Source: Prorocentrum cordatum
Taxonomy: Eukaryota > Sar > Dinophyceae > Prorocentrales > Prorocentraceae
Assembly: GCA_963575745.1 (NCBI GenBank)
Contig: CAUYUJ010018871.1
Location: forward strand, 655,537-719,536
Direction of reading: 5' to 3'
DNA length: 64,000 bases
Position numbers and translations under genes: made by a program. Position 1 is the first letter of the stretch. Each line of letters begins with the position of its first letter. The notes beneath the pieces were generated by a model that ran no database searches, had not been told where the DNA came from, and saw only the letters and a program-made list of their open reading frames with translations. Positions 33,531 through 46,700 of this stretch are shown here, piece by piece.

Positions 33531-34568
33531 CTCCATCCTCCTCCAACTGGGTTAATCTCCCAGCGGCAGCTGCCGTCGCGCTCGCAAGGTGCCTGCTGGT
33601 GGCGCAGCGCCTGCGGCACGGCCTCGTGGAGGCCACCCTGGAGCAGGAGAGTGACCCCGAGGCCTCTCGAGGGGAGGGAAGGAGAAAGACCTAGATCCAA
33701 GCGTCATGGAACATCGATCTAAAAACGGCCTGCGAGGAAAAGCGGTGCCAGGGATGGGGTCGGTAGCTCTTGGGGCCCGCGTCGAGAACAAACCACGACG
33801 CCAGAGGTCCGGGGAGGAAGAGGAGCAAGAGGACTTGGAAGCACAAACGGTTGCGTCGCTTGCCAGCCGTGGTGTCCGTTCCTTCCCTCTCCTCTCATTG
33901 CATGGGCTGCATCGTTTCCTCAGATCGGGTCGACGATCGGCGCTTTATTCATACCCCTACTGCTACCTCCAACTACACACGCCCAGGGAGCAGGGCATGG
34001 ATAGATGATTTGGCTCCAGAGGCGGGACTCTCATCCATGCTCCCGCTCTGGACCTTCGTTGGGTTGGGGTATGAGCAGGACGGGGCAACGTCCCTGGGTG
34101 GGCGGGGGGCAGGGGGAGCAGGAGGAGAAGGAGGAGGAGGAGGAAAAGGAGGAGGACGACGACGACGAGCGGATGGCTGCATTCAGATGAATTCCAGAGC
34201 CACCAGTGTCACCGTCAGGAGGAGGAGGAGAAGGAGGAGGAGTGGGGGAGCGAGGACGAGGATGAGGACGAGAATGAGGAAGAGACGGACGGGGGATCGG
34301 CGCTGTTGCCCCGCCCGCCCGCTCGAGCGCAGGGCGCCGGCGGCCCCCGCGGCGCACTGCCCGCCGCCCCCGTTGCCGTGCCCACCGCCAGCGCAGCCGA
34401 GGCCTGCGCCCCGGGAGGCCCGCCGCTGCCGCGCCCACCGCCGGCGCCGCTGCGCCGCGGCACACCGCCGCGCGCCGCGTAGCCGCCGCCGCGGCGCCGC
34501 GGCCAGCCGCCGAGCGCCGCGTGCCCGCCGCCGCCTCGAAGAAGACGACGATGGAGACGACAACAACG

Positions 34569-34608
<40 letters not shown>

Positions 34609-34619
34609 TGGAGACGACC

Positions 34620-34659
<40 letters not shown>

Positions 34660-35430
34660 AGACGAAGACGAAGACGACATGAGACAACTATCAAGGCTTT
34701 TGCTGGCCTTATGCTGCTGGAGCCTCTTGGAAGCATCTTGGAAGCATCTTGGGGTCCCTCCTCCTCCTCCTCCTCCTCCTCCTCCTCCTCCTCCTCCTCC
34801 TCCTCCTCCTCCTCCTCCTCCTCCTCTTCCTCCTTATCCTTATACTCATCCCCATCCCCATCGCCATCCCCATCCTCCTCATCATTCTCACCCACATCCT
34901 CATCCTCCTCCTCCTCCACCTCCTCCTTCTCCTCCTCCTCGGTCTCGTCCTTGTCCTCCTCCTCCTCGTCCTCCTCCTCCTTTTCCTCCTCCTCCTCCTC
35001 CTCCTCCTCCTCCTCCTCCTCCTTGTCTCCCGCCGCAGCCGTTCTGGCTCTGGCCGCCAGGAGAGGCTCCAGATCGCGCCCCAGGGGCCCACGGTTCCGC
35101 GGCGGTCCCGCCGCTCCGATCGCAGTTGTTGGCGCCCTGCGTGCAGCTTGGCCGACGGTCGTGTGGGCGCCAATGTACGTGCCCCCTGCCCCTGCAATCT
35201 CTTCTACCTCCCTCCTCCTCCTCCTCCGATTCCTTCTCATCCCTCCCTCCTTCCTTTCTGCTCTCTTCCCCTCCTTCGTTATCAGCCCTCCTTCCTTCCC
35301 TCCCTCCCACCCTCTACCCTCCTCCATTTCCGTTCCCCTCCCTTCCTCCCTCCTGACGGCGAATGCGTCCGCACTCCATCCTTCCCTCCCTCCCTCCCTC
35401 CCTCCCTCCTAGCCGCCGCCCTTGCTCGAG
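33531..35430. other. Intergenic, triplet tracts
   Basis: GGA tracts lie at 34120-34160 and 34215-34245, (GAC)n at 34566-34680, CTC at 34757-34830 and 34905-35025, and CCCT-rich DNA at 35230-35410. Sense and antisense frames are long but made of these repeats. Confidence 0.7.
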
Positions 35431-36059
35431 GCTTTGAGCGTTGATATCAGGTATCCGCGAAGCTCGTTCGGGGCAGCTGCCATACGTGCTGGCCCGCGTC
35501 CGTGAGGCGTGCGGGCTCGGCCGTGATCTGCTTGCTGCTGCGGTTCGCGAAGCGGTAGCAAGGCCTGTTGCGTTCCGTTTGCTGCGCGGCCGCCGCCAGG
35601 CTTGCGCGGACGGGGGTTCCCACGTTTCGCGAAACGGAGCCGTCTTGGCGCAGGCAGGCCCGGACACAGCGCGCAGCCGCGAGGGTCCTGGTCCGAATGG
35701 CGGCGGCGCGACACGTGCCGTTGGCCCACCATAGCAACGGCGGCACCGGCAACGACATGCACTCGCGAAGTGCGCGGTTTCTTAGGGCGAAAAACAAGGG
35801 CCAAGCCTGGGCCGCAGGAGCTGCAGGCTGGTTCCCGCCACCGCGCGCCGTGCAGCCTCGCATGTCCAGCACGCGGCCATCCCAACGCGGAGGACATGCA
35901 GCTGTGCATACACTCACTGCATGCCGCTGCCGCAGGGGCGCCCTGGCCATGGGCAGCCGCCCTGGCATCAGCAGGCACAGATCGTTCGGCGGCCGCAGGC
36001 GGCCGGGCGGATGGCGGACGCTGCTGCAGCGCAGCCGCCGAGTCGGCCTGCGGAGCTGG
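35431..36059. other. Intergenic, GC-rich, no recognised gene
   Basis: Open frames occur on both strands but none carries a motif. Confidence 0.4.
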
Positions 36060-37540
36060 GAGCTGGGCCTGAGCCCATGAAGGGCGATGTGCGTTCGCCG
36101 TCGCGGAGGAGGTCGAGAAGGCCGTCGAGGGCGAGGTCGTCATCTCACCGACGATCGAGGCGCCACGACGTACTTTTGATGATGAGGAGCGAAGCGGCAG
36201 CGGCGGCGATCCTTCGGCAGTAGAGGGAGGACTTGATGGTAAACCGCCCTTGGGAGTGAACCGCCATCGCGATGGCGAAGAGGCTGCGCTTGCCCTGGGT
36301 GCTGAAGATGTCCGAGGCCCAGACTTCCCTGTAGGAGCAAGAGTACGCTGTCCGGACGCGCATGATCCCAACGGCCAGGAAGCCACGAGAAAGGTTCGAC
36401 AAGCAGAAGGGCTCGTCGACGAGGGCCACGAACCGTCGTGACAAGGGCGCCCAGGCTGCGAGTCAGGCGACGCTTGAGCCGGCGCAGCTTCAGAGCAAAG
36501 AGTGAACGAGATGTCCAAGGTCTAGTTGCTGCTAGGCCGCTGCAGGCGCTTGCGCCGCCGGCCGAGGACATCGAGAAGGAGCCGCCAACCGACGGTGAGA
36601 GCGCTGCTGGTGAAGCTGGCGAGCCTGCAGGAGGCATGGCAAGCCCCGGAGCTGGGTCTGTTGCGCCCGCGACGCCGCCCGCGCAGGTTGTTTCCGCGCC
36701 AGGCGGCGCCGTCACGGCCATCGCGGAGCTCCTGCGCAACCAAAATATAATGGCGATGCAGATGCAGTCTCTCGGCGGCGTGCTTTGCAGCATCCAGACC
36801 GCCATCTGCCGCCTCGCCGACGCGGCGCTGGCCGCCGCCCAGGCGGACCTGCCGCCGGCGGCGCAACAGGTCGGCGCCGCGGAACTGCCGTCGGCCGAGG
36901 CGAACGCGGCGCAGGCGCAGCTGGGGACCCAGGCGAACGCGACGCCACAAGGCCCAGTGCCACCGTAGTCCCCGACGGCGGAGGCGGCGCGCGACAGGCG
37001 CCAGGCGCGGGAGATGGCAGCGAAGGCGGCGGAGGATGCGGCCGCCGCGCAGGAGGCAGCGGCAGCGGTAGGGGCGCCGCCCGCGCCGCTAGGAGGCGTC
37101 AATGCAGGTGGAGGCGCCAGGCGGGCGGCCGAGCAGCAGCAGGCAAGGCCCCGTCGCGGATGGCCCGCTGCTGCTGAAGCAGCCGCGCGCGCCCGACAAC
37201 CCGACGCCCCCCCCCCCCGGCCGCTCGGCCCCGCCCGCGCCCATCGCGCCGCGCGCGGGGAAGCGCCAGGGCAGGCCCAGACAGGGCCGCCGAGGCGCGG
37301 CAGGTCAAGCGAGCCGCCGCCAAGGCCGCGGCCCAGAGAGACGGCGGGCGTCAGCCGTGGCCAGCAGGGCGAGGCCAGCAGCCCAGGGCTCAGCGGCCGC
37401 GGCGGCGTCGCCACGCGATCAACCGCGCAGGCGGCCCGCGGCTGTTCCGCCAGGTTCTCGGGCAGCGGCGCGAGGGGTACCAGGCAGACGTCCGCCGTCG
37501 CCACGAGATCGAGAGGAACCGCGGGCCCCGCGCTCGCAGT
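36060..37540 (+). other. Unrecognised Ala/Pro/Glu-rich frames
   Basis: Successive plus frames look weakly protein-like. One reads VAEEVEKAVEGEVV, then FDDEERSG and ends near 36440. Another, 36438-36968, has an acidic/Pro stretch and a helical segment (IAELLRNQNIMAMQMQSLGG). It stops at 36966 and continues in the same frame as an Ala/Arg/Pro-rich tail. The antisense strand is equally open because of GC content. It could be a decayed Gag-like or linker region, and I do not assign a function. Confidence 0.2.
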
Positions 37541-37982
37541 TTGAGAGGCGAGCCCAGCCGCAACTGGCGCCCCCTGCCCCGAGGGGACGGGGGACATGCA
37601 CGAGGAGGCTTCCGGCTGGACGCTCGCGACTCGGTCGAACCAAAGCCAGAAGCTGCCGGGCTCGGCGGGTTCGACGCTGCCCACCCCTTGCGACGACAGG
37701 GTCGCGAATTCGACGTCGCCCGACCCGATCTCTAACGGATGCCTGGGGGCGCCGAGGTGAGCCCGCTGCGAGAAACAGCATCGGGGAGCGGGCCGCCCCG
37801 CCCGTCTCTCACCCGGGCCGCGCAGGCGCATTTTGCAGCGGCGCGGCGCCGCCAGGCCCCATCCCCAACGTTGACGACATGTCGTTTCCTGAAGCTGCAT
37901 GGCCAGAGAATGGCACCCTATCATTTCTCTTCAACCGCACGGCGCAGCAGCTAGAAATCCCCCCGCCCCCCTTACCCCCCCC

Positions 37983-38105
<123 letters not shown>

Positions 38106-38755
38106 GCGCAACAGTTCGTCTTGCATCGCGGGCCTGGCCACCCTATTGCCACTTCTGAGATTGTCGGATGCGAAGCGTTTACCGACGGCTAAGATGGGTC
38201 GACGAGCACCGGCATTGGAGGGCCTCTGGGCGTTCGTCGTTTTTCGGGATATTTCGGGGCGAGCGTTTTCGTATCCAGGGGCATCTGGCGCCCCAAATTA
38301 CCATCCTACTGGAAGAATTCGCAAGTGGTTCAGGACCAGCCGAGTTGTTTGCCGCCCCGCGCATTACGACGCGGCCATCGCAAGCCCCCGGCAGGTTCCG
38401 GGACTTGCCCGCGCGGGCCCGCACATTCGGCAGCATGGTTATCGAAGCGGTTGCCGGAGGAGTCAAATATCAGCGTTGTGGAGCGTTGCCGACAGTCTTG
38501 GATGCGTTGGCCAAGTTGCTCCAGAATGCCATCAGACTGGACCAGGCGCATGTTTCGGGACACATAGGTCACCCACTACATGACAACGGGGGTACTCTTG
38601 CTCGCCAACTGCCCGAGGGCCTTGCACCTCCTGCGCTGCGTGATGTTGCGCCGTTAAACTTCTTGCGCGCTCAATTGCACGTCGCACCGTGGCCGTGGAG
38701 ATCGGACCTGTCCAACCGCGGCACCAGGGTGCATTCTCAAGCCTTCCCTGCCTGA
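38106..38755. other. Intergenic or LINE B 5' part
   Basis: A 195-codon plus frame is open at 38168-38755 but has no motif. It may belong to the 5' region of LINE B. Confidence 0.3.
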
Positions 38756-39389
38756 ATGCAACCACTCCGCCCTCCCCTGCCGACGCTAGCTGACGCGTTC
38801 TCGTCGCCCGCTGCAGGATGCAGACCGAATGATGGTGAGGATCTGTCTCGGACCGCCGATGGCACCAGACACAGCCGCGCGCGACTGGCAGCGGCCAGTG
38901 CCCTGACGTTGCGCCCCCGCAGGACAGAGGTGGACAGGGGCGGATCCCGCCTCAGGCGCAAATACAAGGACGCGGCAGGCATGCGCGCCCCAGGCCGACT
39001 GCTAGCTAGCACTGGCACACCAGTTCGCTCGCCCGCAGCATTTGATAGTTGGCACCTTGGAGACACGCCGAAAGCACAGCACATGGAGGACGGCGTCCGA
39101 CGATCATGCGACGACGTCGACGGTCGAACCGCCCGGACAGTGAACGGCTACGTTTTGGATCCACGCGTGAATGCCGCATTCACGCGGACGCGCGATGACA
39201 CAGCGTCGTGTTCGTGGGTGCGCACACTCGTTTCGACACACGTTAGCCGCAGTCTGGGCGCCAGGTTGGCGCGCCGACGCCCTCGTTGCACATGCCCCAC
39301 ATTCGCGCAAGACGGCGACAGAGGTAGAAGCACGATGGAAGCAATTGGAACAGGAGGTGCGGTCAAGACATAACCCCACACTCCTACGC

Positions 39390-39720
39390 CGCACGCGCGA
39401 TGCGAACGCTACGCTGGGCTCGCGACAGTGTGAATCGGTCGGCGCCGTCGGGCCTGAATCCGCGAACATGCCCGGGGCTTGTTTCCACGCGTTCATGGAA
39501 TGGACTGATGACTGATCAAGCAGCGGTGTCGACGTTTTGGGAACCAGCCGCGTGGATCCATGGGACCTGGCCTCCTCCTAGAGCAGCAGCACAATACCCC
39601 AGGCAATATTGACTGCGTGACAGTTCCCGTTGACATGCGACCGGTCGCTCAGGATCACGGGGGGGTTCTGCCGCTGCCTTTTCGATGCGCACCGATGACC
39701 GCTTCGTGGTTGTGGCGGAG
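39390..39720 (+). pseudogene. LINE B endonuclease remnant
   Basis: One frame reads RDANATLGSRQCESVGAVGP and then GACFHAFMEW (39393-39505). This is the pattern DANAxxGS, G, FHxFM of LINE endonucleases. Two further frames carry AAVSTFWEP-AAWIHGTW and IDCVTVPVDMR (to about 39645), equivalent to the T-W and RIDYVxVP segments. At least two frame changes break it. Confidence 0.6.
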
Positions 39721-40589
39721 GTGCGGCTGCCAGAAGATGGAACCCTGCCGGCGCGCGAAAGTGGCCCAAAATCCCACGCGACCCCCAGAAGCTACAATGA
39801 TCGGGGGGGCGCTGTCAGTTTGCTGCGCGCGGTGCGTAGCACATGCCGGCCACGGCGCCAGTTGCACCCCGACGACCACGCCGAGCTTCTGAGCCAGGAA
39901 GTTGCCAAGGCAGTCACCTCGCGCTGTCCCCGCAGCGTTTGGACAACGGAAGGTACGCTAGGCAGGGTCGGCAGTCTGCCCGCTCGCTCTCGCTGGTGAA
40001 TAGCCACTCTTCCGGGCGCGCCGACTGGCGACGTGTCCGACACAGGTCGAATCAGATAATTACGATTTGCGGTTGCGTTCGCGGCATGGGCATCGGGCGG
40101 CAAGGAGGCACGAGCGCGGTGCTGCTCGCGCACGCGCACGCACAGGCTTTCGCATTGCAAGGGCCACTCGCACGCGATATTGCATGACTCCTGCGAGGCA
40201 GTTGCAGACACCAGCGCGTCGGCGCTAGCAGCTGCACATGCGTGTATCTCGCCATCCAAGGACAACCGGGGTCGAGTGCACCTCCTTCCCTTTACCCGCG
40301 ATCATCTGGATCAGATTTGGTGGCGAGCCGCAATGCGTTGGCAGCGGCGCTTTGGCAGTCGCGCTCGAGTTCGCGGCGACGGTGGACGCAGCAAATGCGA
40401 ATGACAGTGCCGAATATTTCGGGGACAGCCGCATGCAGGCATGAGCAAATCGCAGCACAGTCGAGCGCGTCTCTTGCCGACTTGACGCTCGCGCGCAGAC
40501 AGGCTCGGCAGACAGCCGCAGGATGCGACGGGTTGACGGGGGGGGGGCAGGTTCACACATTCCCTACAGAAATTTCATCGCTGCAATAA

Positions 40590-41720
40590 TCATTGCAACT
40601 GCAGTCCTCAGCTACGCTGGTGGAACCATTGCAGTGGGAGGGAGGATTCGGTCGTGACCTCCTCATGTTCGCAACCGCAGATCCGAAGATCTGGTCGAGC
40701 CACGCCCATGTTGGCATCGTCTCAGATAGGCAAGACATCGAGGAGGCGCTTGCGCAACCAGCTCATGCCGCAGCGCATTGACATGGCAGGGCCCACGCAG
40801 ATCGACGGCATACCCTATCGTGGCACCACTCAGGCGTCGCTCATCGTACGGTTCACACGGAGGCATGCCCGGCTCAGCAGTCATTCACACGGTGCGGCGT
40901 TCATAGATGCGGCGCAGGTATTCTTCCCGGGCGCCAGAAAGTTGTTGCTCCAATCGAAGCACGACGACCTGCCGATGATTTCTAGCGTCAGAGCAGCAGG
41001 ATTGCCGTCGCCAGCGTCGCACGACATGAAGCGCAGACTACAAAGGCATGGGGCGCAGCTGGCACGCGCAGATGCGGACGCGCACGCGATACGTCAAGTG
41101 TAGCAGCGCGACCACGCACCATGGCTTACTTACGACAGTTCCGGACAGGTACCCCCTGCCCCAAACATGCTGGCCGGGAACAACCGTTGGCCGACATGTT
41201 ATACGTAATGTTGATCGTTGGTTGCATGGGCGCCGTGCGCAGCATGCTTGTAACCGAAGGCTTCACGCGCGACCGACCATGCGACAATGGCCGCAGTAAA
41301 CCAAACATATGCAAAAATACGGATGCCATCGCTAGAGAAGCAATGGTCGACGCTGCGTTCGCGGACGATGGCACAGTAATGATGGTAATGGCAGCGGACA
41401 GCGCGATTGTGTATATATAGCGGCCTGCGTCAGATGGTGGCGGCAATGAGCGGTTTTTTTTACCACGCGGGAGCACTTGCAGAATGCGGGGCCGAGCAAG
41501 ATTGCAGCAATTATTTCTCAGAAGGGCCATGGGGCTAGCAGGCAAAGCGAGTCATTTGGCAGCGGCGCGTGGCACGCTATGACCAACGTCCAACCTGTTC
41601 GGTCGATTAAGAGCTCCTGTTGTGCACAGCTACATGCTCCTGGGATCGGTTATCTACCACGGGGGGGCCCTGGGGCCTGATTTGCGGCGAGCACCGCAGT
41701 TGCATCGTTGCGGACGCTGC
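40590..41720 (+). pseudogene. LINE B reverse transcriptase remnant
   Basis: EPLQWEGG followed by SSHAHVGIVSD (40620-40730) fits the W-x-GG to R-x-I-x-x-SD region. After a frame change near 40730 it continues IGKTSRRRLRNQL and then AAFIDAAQVFFPGARKLLL (about 40890-40950), motif A. Back in the first frame are QPLADMLYVML (about 41178-41215), motif B, and FADDGTVMM (about 41359-41390), the YxDD-type box with FADD. SYMLLGSVIYHGG (about 41625-41665) matches the YKHLG segment after the palm. Frame changes and stops show it is not functional. Confidence 0.65.
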
Positions 41721-42500
41721 GAAGATGCGCACGGGCCATCGATGCCTCGTATATGTCGGGTGGATGTTATTTGCAGGCAGTTGTGTTATGTCGGGGCGTT
41801 TGTACAGTGCGGGCGCCTGGGTTGCCTTGTCTAGCGGGAAGGCTGAACAGTCGTGGATCGATGTGACGACAGGGTGCCGCGCGGCTGCCAGGGCAAGGCA
41901 CGTTGGGGACGAGTCACGCGCGCGCGGCCAGATGGCGTTGGCTACATTCCAACGACAACCACCCACACTCCTTTGGTTCGTAGCCACGTTACGACTGCAC
42001 GGATCGCCGTTGGTCACTCGTATCATTCTAGCATTTTCATCATTGAGGGCGGAGCGGACAGCAGCAGCGACCTTTGCGAGGTCTTGGATATCGGCGGGTC
42101 TCTTGCTAGAAGACCTAGACTGTCTACGCTCTGCCATCCGCGCCTGCGCCGAGCTGCCGCAGCCGCGTTCATGCACGGGGTCCTTGGGATGCACTTTCCG
42201 GGAGGAGTCCGTCAGCCTGGAAACAATTATTGGGGCAAATTACGCAAGCGCAAGCACCGGCAGACATGCGATCAAACCAGCAGAGCAATTTCCATTGATT
42301 GTTTGATACCGACAGACTTGATTGCGTGCCACAGCGAGTCTACACGAACTCCACCGGCATGTTGATTGATTGCACCGACGGCGCGGGCAATTACCGAAGC
42401 CAAAACATGCCCGTGGCGCGCTCGGGAGTTTCGCAGCCATGCAGCGCATCGGGGACACGCGGCACGCACGCGTCGCAGACAGACCGACCTGGCACGTGCA

Positions 42501-43460
42501 CATGCGCATCCAGACGGACGATGACAGGCGTGCCGAATGGTGCTAATCGGGTGTATCTAAAGCATGATTGGTTTCGGTCTCACCGAGATGCACGCACGTC
42601 CGACTTACTACGCGACAGAACCAAGCACATCATGTAGAGCATGCCGAAAGAGGGCCCCAGGGGGGCTCGCTCAGAGGTTGGGCTCGGGTTTCGAGACGGC
42701 GCGCGGCGTTCCCAACCACAAGGGCGTCGGGGCCCTTGGAACCCGAAGCCGAACGAATAATCGCGACAAGAACGCAGCAGGGAGCTAAGCGACGCACTGC
42801 AGCGACCTATCCGGACGCCGAGTGCTTGCCACCGCCGCCACCGCTGCCAGCGCCGCCGCCTGCTCCGCCGCCAACTGATCAGAGTTCAGAAAGGCATCCA
42901 GCGCGCTTGTTTCTTCCGAAACAGTATGCAGGCATTGCGGCTGACCCGCCCCGTGCACAGTGCGACGGGTAGAGTGCCACGTACTAAACTTGCACTGTGG
43001 TCGACGGCGGGGAGGGAGCATTCAGGCACAGGTGGAATGGGCACACTACCTTACCGATTGTGTCATTATTGTATGTTCCATCGCGATAGCCATCCACGCG
43101 ACGTTCGGCGGCATGATGAATGCTGATGCACATGCCGCATGGAGCATGCGTTGGCGAAGCGGGTCGTTGCGTCGGGAGGGGGCCCACCACGCGAGACATG
43201 TTCTGCTGCGAGGTGGGCCGAAGGTAGCGGCCCGCCCCCACTACGGATGCATGACGAGTATTGGGAGGAAGGTTAGACTCACTTCGCGACAGATGGAGAC
43301 GTCTTGGGTTGGCAACGCACTGCTAGGAGCGATGGCCAAAATCTTTCCGCGCACCTAGGCCGCGACGTCATTCACATGGCACCCCTCCGTGCCGTCAGTC
43401 GTGGAGGGCACCGACTAGGATCGTGGTGCCACGCGTTTCAGGCTTACACAGTAGATTGGT
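42501..43460. other. Intergenic, no recognised gene
   Basis: A stretch near 42565-42600 (GGTTTCGGTCTCACCGAG) resembles part of the introner interior at about 27694-27712 (GGTTTCGGCCTCACCGAG). Otherwise nothing is recognisable. Confidence 0.4.
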
Positions 43461-43465
43461 GGATG
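43461..43465. other. Copia target-site duplication, left
   Basis: GGATG immediately before the 5' LTR, identical to 62644-62648. Confidence 0.9.
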
Positions 43466-43639
43466 TGTGTGTGAATCCCCCTACTTTCCTCCTATCTTGC
43501 TCATATCCATCGCCCCTCTTGGCTCGGATGACAGGTACTCGATAGTTGGAGGTACGTTGGGTAAAACCATCGTCCCTCATCGTCTACCGACGGACACTCG
43601 GGGTGGGGTCGGTCCATTGGTCCTCCTCACCCTTACACA
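43466..43639 (+). repeat. 5' LTR
   Basis: 174 bp with TGTGT...ACACA ends. It is identical to the 3' LTR at a constant offset of 19,004 bp. It should contain the element promoter, but no TATA-like box is evident. Confidence 0.95.
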
Positions 43640-43650
43640 GGTTATCAGCC
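43640..43650 (+). promoter_or_regulatory. Putative primer-binding site
   Basis: GGTTATCAGCC directly follows the LTR. It resembles the initiator-Met tRNA site TGGTATCAG used by many Copia elements, with one extra T. Pairing to a specific host tRNA is inferred only. Confidence 0.5.
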
Positions 43651-43719
43651 TTCTCTTTTATATCCGACATCGCGTCCAACCTGCGACCCGACCTGACGAC
43701 ATCGGACTAGTTATGCAGG
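43640..43719 (+). other. Copia 5' leader with overlapping uORF
   Basis: An out-of-frame ATG at 43713 opens a 14-codon upstream frame that overlaps the main start at 43720 and ends near 43757. TAG at 43708 closes the main frame upstream, so 43720 is its first possible ATG. Confidence 0.7.
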
Positions 43720-46700
43720 ATGACGGCACGACACCAGTCGTCCGTCCTCCCGCATGATGAGTCGTCGCCGTCAGTCGCGCGCAACTTGGATGCTGATATG
43801 TCCGATATTCTAGGAGCTTCCCCCAATTTTGCGGCCCGCATGGCCATCTCTCCAGGAACCGACGGATTGGACGAAGCTATGCCCCCACCCAGTGCAGCGC
43901 AGTCAATGCAGCGGGAAACCGCAGCAATGCCAGCGTTGCCCACCCAGGCGGCAGTTCAGCTTCATGCTATGCAAGCTGAGTTGCACCAGCTTCGTGCCTT
44001 GCATGCTCATAGCGTTTCCGCACCCCCACTTCCTATTGGAGATCAGCCCTCCCTACAGCAGCGATTCTTACACGCCGCTCCAGGGCTCACGCCTCAATTC
44101 CCCACCCTTCATACCACATCTGACGTCCCTCCCGCAGCACTGCACCAGTCAGCGCGGCGGGAAACCGCAGCCCCGCCACAAACAGCGCAGCGGGCCACCG
44201 CAGCACCGTCCCAGACAGTGCAGCGGGACACCGCAGCTCAACAGATGCCCACACCTTCCTCCCCTCCGAGAGAGAGAGGTACAGGCACACGAAGGTGGGG
44301 CCATGGGACGCCCGAACACACAGGGATTGAACAGGGACAGGTTTATGAGCGAGTCCGTGCATTCGAAAACCGTACTTCTGACCATGGCCCTAGTCGCCGT
44401 GCTCATTCTAGGAGCCAAGCCCCCAGGCGTGGCCCCGAACAGTACATCATTCGAGACGATCGCGGCAGTAGGAGTCCATCTGTCCGGGGGGTTCGTATTA
44501 GGCCCCAAAGTTCCCCAGCCGCAAACCGACATAGGGAGGCTCTGCCAATGCAAGACATGGCTGAGCTACGAGATCACGTGCACACATATGTTGAATATCA
44601 AACTAGCCTCGTCCACAAGGCTGTCGCCTCTGATACCGCCGTCCTCCGGAGTGACCTCCAACAGGGTCTTTCGATCTTGGACGCTGCCGTCCAGGAGGAC
44701 CGTCGGGTCATGCAACAGCTGATGCAGCGTCTCGATATACAACGAGATCGCGAAACTAACGAACTTGTGGCCGTCAAGTCCGACTTCGATCGACTTGAAG
44801 CTAGCGTCATTCAGATTCGTCAACACAACGATGAACGTGCACGCATTCTTCGCGAAGAGCTGCGAGAAGTCGCGGGCACAGCTTCAGGTGCCTTCGTAGC
44901 GCCTTCCACCGCACTACAAGGTCATCTTGCCACGATCCGTGGTGAAACGGAAGCTGCAGCACGTGAGCTGCACGATCATACACGCTCCGTCCAGCAAGAT
45001 TTGTATGGCAAGTTATGTGAGGCCGAGAACGCTTTCCAAGCTCAACTCTCTTCCTGTCAGGTTCAACATGTACCACAGCTTCTATCCAGAGTCCACACTC
45101 TCGAGCAGACCGTAGCTGAGCTGCAGGTCGCACGGGCTCATACTGCGCAGGTGAGTCCCACTGCTACGGTGACCAACCCCGACGTGACGGCAGCTGTTTT
45201 ACAGACCGTCCGAGCGGAGGTGGCCCACTTGCAAAGGCAGCTGCAGGATTCTGTGGCCGAGAGGGATGCCGAGTCAGCACGCGCGACTGCGCGCCTGGAT
45301 CAAATGAACGCTGAGATGGCTCGTCTTGCTAACGAGAATGTTGACCTGCGTACTCTTATCGTCAATCATACTACCCACAATAAGGATGACGTTCGATTCC
45401 TCACTGACACTCAGAAACATCAACATGCTGAATTGGATGTATTGTCTGATTGTGTCGCAAAACTGCAGGCAGACAACACCACGCTTGAGCAAACAATAAA
45501 CGATCACATCGCGGACGCAGCCAAACATACACCTGTTACCGGCTCTCGCCGCCCCTCCCCTGACGCCGCTGCTCGCGATGCGGGGGGTTCTTCTGGGGCC
45601 GCTTCCAAGCCGACACTTCCTCAGGCAGGAACTGGTGCTGACGAGCAGCGGGGAACCGCAGCCCAGCCCCCTGCCCCTGAGCCAGCTGCAGACAATGCCA
45701 GCTTTCGAACACACTCTCCCATTAATCTAGGTCCACTCGGCTCCAACGTTGCGCAATCCCCGTACAATGTTGGCGGGTCACTACTTCCTGCCACAGTCAA
45801 AGAAAGTGACCGTGTTCGGGTCCCAGGCTTCCCTAAGATCACAGGAGTCTCTGATTGGATGAACGGTGTCCGCAAGGGTTTCAGAAACGCCTCTGGACGC
45901 CCAGCTCAGGCGTACGCCTTCATCATGGTAGCGGAGAACCCTGAGATGACTTTTGAGGATCTCGCCGACAGCGGCGACTTTGAGAGCCTCGACTGTAAGT
46001 TAGCTGACGCTCTTCTCGAGATCCTCCCACATGAGCTAAGATTGCAAATGAAGCTGTTAGAGGACGTTGAACACAAAGCAAAGCGCATGCTTAAAGGACG
46101 TCAGGTATATCAGAAAATTATCCGTTCATTCGACGTCACGGTTGCCGAGGACCACCTTCACGACTTTGATCGCATCAAGAATCTACGCATGCACGGAGAC
46201 GATCTCCAGCGTTTCATCGTCGAATGGGATCGATTACTTTTGGCTCTTAACAAACTACCCGAGATGTACATCATGGAATCCCTCTTTCGTACTCAGGTTC
46301 AGAGGCACCCTTGGATGAAAGAAGACATGAGCAAATACAACAAAGCCAAGGCTGGAGCCAAAGATGAGAACGGAGAGGTAATCAAGACATATAAGTGGCT
46401 CCATCAAAGAGTTTACGATGTTCTTGATTTATATAAGCTACAGAAGAACCAATATAGCATGCAAAAAGAATCGCGGGACACCGTTGCCCCTGCCAAGACT
46501 AAGATCAAACAATCAAGCCGCAACTCACATTGCGTCCCTTTCTTCAAGGGCAAAGGGTGTCCCCGTCCAGATACATGTAAGTTCCTGCACGCTGCTGAAA
46601 AGAAACCGCCGCCCAGACGCCACCCGTCGTCTCGTGATCCTCCCAGGAATCGCCAATCATCTCAACATCGTAGAGACGCTCGAGGCAGCGCCTCTGGCGC

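Larger units (their letters stand above)
38756..42500 (+). mobile_element. LINE B: decayed non-LTR retrotransposon
   Basis: Endonuclease, RT and post-RT motifs occur in the correct order on the plus strand but are split over two or three frames with stops. The boundaries are approximate and no target duplication was seen. The motif wording (DANxxxGS, FIDAAxxF, PLADMLY, YMLLGS) is that of an endonuclease-bearing LINE of the same general kind as LINE A. It lies about 1 kb upstream of the Copia insertion. Confidence 0.65.

Noticed and set aside
36140-37924. A 594-codon minus-strand frame
   Set aside because: It lies in GC-rich DNA where several frames are open on both strands. It has no motif and the plus strand looks slightly more protein-like.
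46469-46487. An extra hairpin copy (TCGCGGGACACCGTTGC)
   Set aside because: Only the inner pairs and the GACA loop are preserved. It is kept out of the count, as is a QRVTAA-coding sequence near 60655.
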